Source: Paraburkholderia humisilvae (lineage in GTDB: Bacteria > Pseudomonadota > Gammaproteobacteria > Burkholderiales > Burkholderiaceae). Taken from it: DNA of 64,000 nt. A program made the position numbers and the translations under genes. The notes beneath the pieces were generated by a model, which saw only the letters and a program-made list of their open reading frames with translations, was not told the origin of the DNA and made no database searches. The stretch spans positions 62,001 to 126,000 of the forward strand of contig NZ_CADIKH010000016.1 of assembly GCF_902859855.1 (NCBI RefSeq), given 5' to 3'. Positions within the stretch are counted from its first letter, which is position 1. Every line of letters begins with the position of its first letter. This document shows positions 63,874-64,000 of this stretch, piece by piece.

Positions 63874-64000
63874 CTATTCGGCCACGGCAAGCGGCCGTCG
63901 GCCGGTTGCCGGGTCGTCGCGCGACTGCGCGGCGGACGCCGGCGTGCGTTCGTCGCCGGCCTGCGGGCCGATGCGGATCAGCTTCAGGATGTAGAAAGCG
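63874..64000 (-). CDS. cydA: Cytochrome bd-type quinol oxidase subunit I, 3' end (partial)
   Basis: Only the last 41 codons are in the window, ending at a TAG at 63874-63876. The encoded residues begin AFYILKLIRIGPQ, a last membrane helix exit as in CydA, followed by a polar, disordered tail (to LAVAE). The remaining gene lies beyond the right edge. Identification rests on this short piece and on cydB next to it. Confidence 0.75.
   Translation of the reverse strand, partial: AFYILKLIRIGPQAGDERTPASAAQSRDDPATGRRPLAVAE

Noticed and set aside
1..64000. tRNA, rRNA, CRISPR or prophage
   Set aside because: The intergenic spaces were read for tRNA T-loops, regularly spaced repeats and phage structural genes; none was convincing.

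Overview
The window is a stretch of a high-GC betaproteobacterial chromosome, very probably Burkholderiaceae (Burkholderia, Paraburkholderia or a close relative). The evidence is gene order and protein style: yqgE-ruvX-pyrR-pyrB-pyrC'-plsC, the Burkholderia O-antigen arrangement that runs from apaH through rmlBACD, wzm and wzt to a WbpM-type epimerase, DUF3331 and DUF3563 small proteins, and a YdeP/cytochrome bd block.

Layout. (1) 0.3-7.7 kb: housekeeping genes on the + strand: a hypothetical protein, yqgE, ruvX, pyrR, pyrB (split by an apparent 5-bp deletion), a dihydroorotase homologue without its metal-binding histidines, a PlsC-type acyltransferase and a PAP2-like membrane protein; apaH follows on the - strand. 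(2) 9.0-22.1 kb: O-polysaccharide core on the + strand: rmlBACD (dTDP-L-rhamnose), wzm/wzt (ABC export), gmd/rmd (GDP-D-rhamnose), a coiled-coil methyltransferase, an 866-aa double glycosyltransferase and another methyltransferase. (3) 22.2-25.7 kb: a - strand methyltransferase and a nest of insertion sequences (IS3 remnant, broken IS21-type element, apparently complete IS3-family element). (4) 25.8-40.6 kb: a long, mostly contiguous - strand cassette. In transcription order it holds a glycosyltransferase, ddhA, ddhB, a sulfotransferase, an APH-type kinase, an SDR, the two halves of a split transketolase, GtrA, GtrB, a GT-C-like membrane protein, an OafA-type acyltransferase and a second GT-C-like membrane protein. 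(5) 40.7-48.9 kb: manC, the WbpM-like gene, a glycosyltransferase, an epimerase and two WecA/MraY-family phosphosugar transferases facing each other. (6) 49.0-52.4 kb: a chemoreceptor and an O-antigen ligase-like protein. (7) 52.5-64.0 kb: an apparent stress and low-oxygen block: DUF3331, a BON protein, a stand-alone receiver, a FixJ-type regulator with a PAS sensor kinase, small proteins, an HPF-like protein, an FAD oxidoreductase, a YdeP-type molybdoenzyme, and cydB with the 3' end of cydA.

How the genes work together. Regions 2-6 look like one LPS O-antigen system. ManC/Gmd/Rmd and RmlABCD would supply D- and L-rhamnose donors, a WecA-family enzyme would start the chain on undecaprenyl phosphate, cytoplasmic glycosyltransferases would extend it, a methyltransferase may cap it, Wzm/Wzt would export it and the ligase would join it to lipid A-core. 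The - strand cassette looks like an added decoration system: CDP-4-keto-6-deoxyglucose made by DdhA/DdhB, possibly two-carbon branched by the split transketolase and reduced by the SDR, then moved by GtrB and GtrA to the periplasm where GT-C-like enzymes and an acyltransferase act. The translational coupling of transketolase, gtrA and gtrB is seen directly; the branched-sugar product is inference.

The 17-23 kb and 25.7-31.4 kb stretches look more AT-rich by eye than their surroundings, and with the insertion sequences this suggests acquired DNA. No rRNA, tRNA or CRISPR array was seen.
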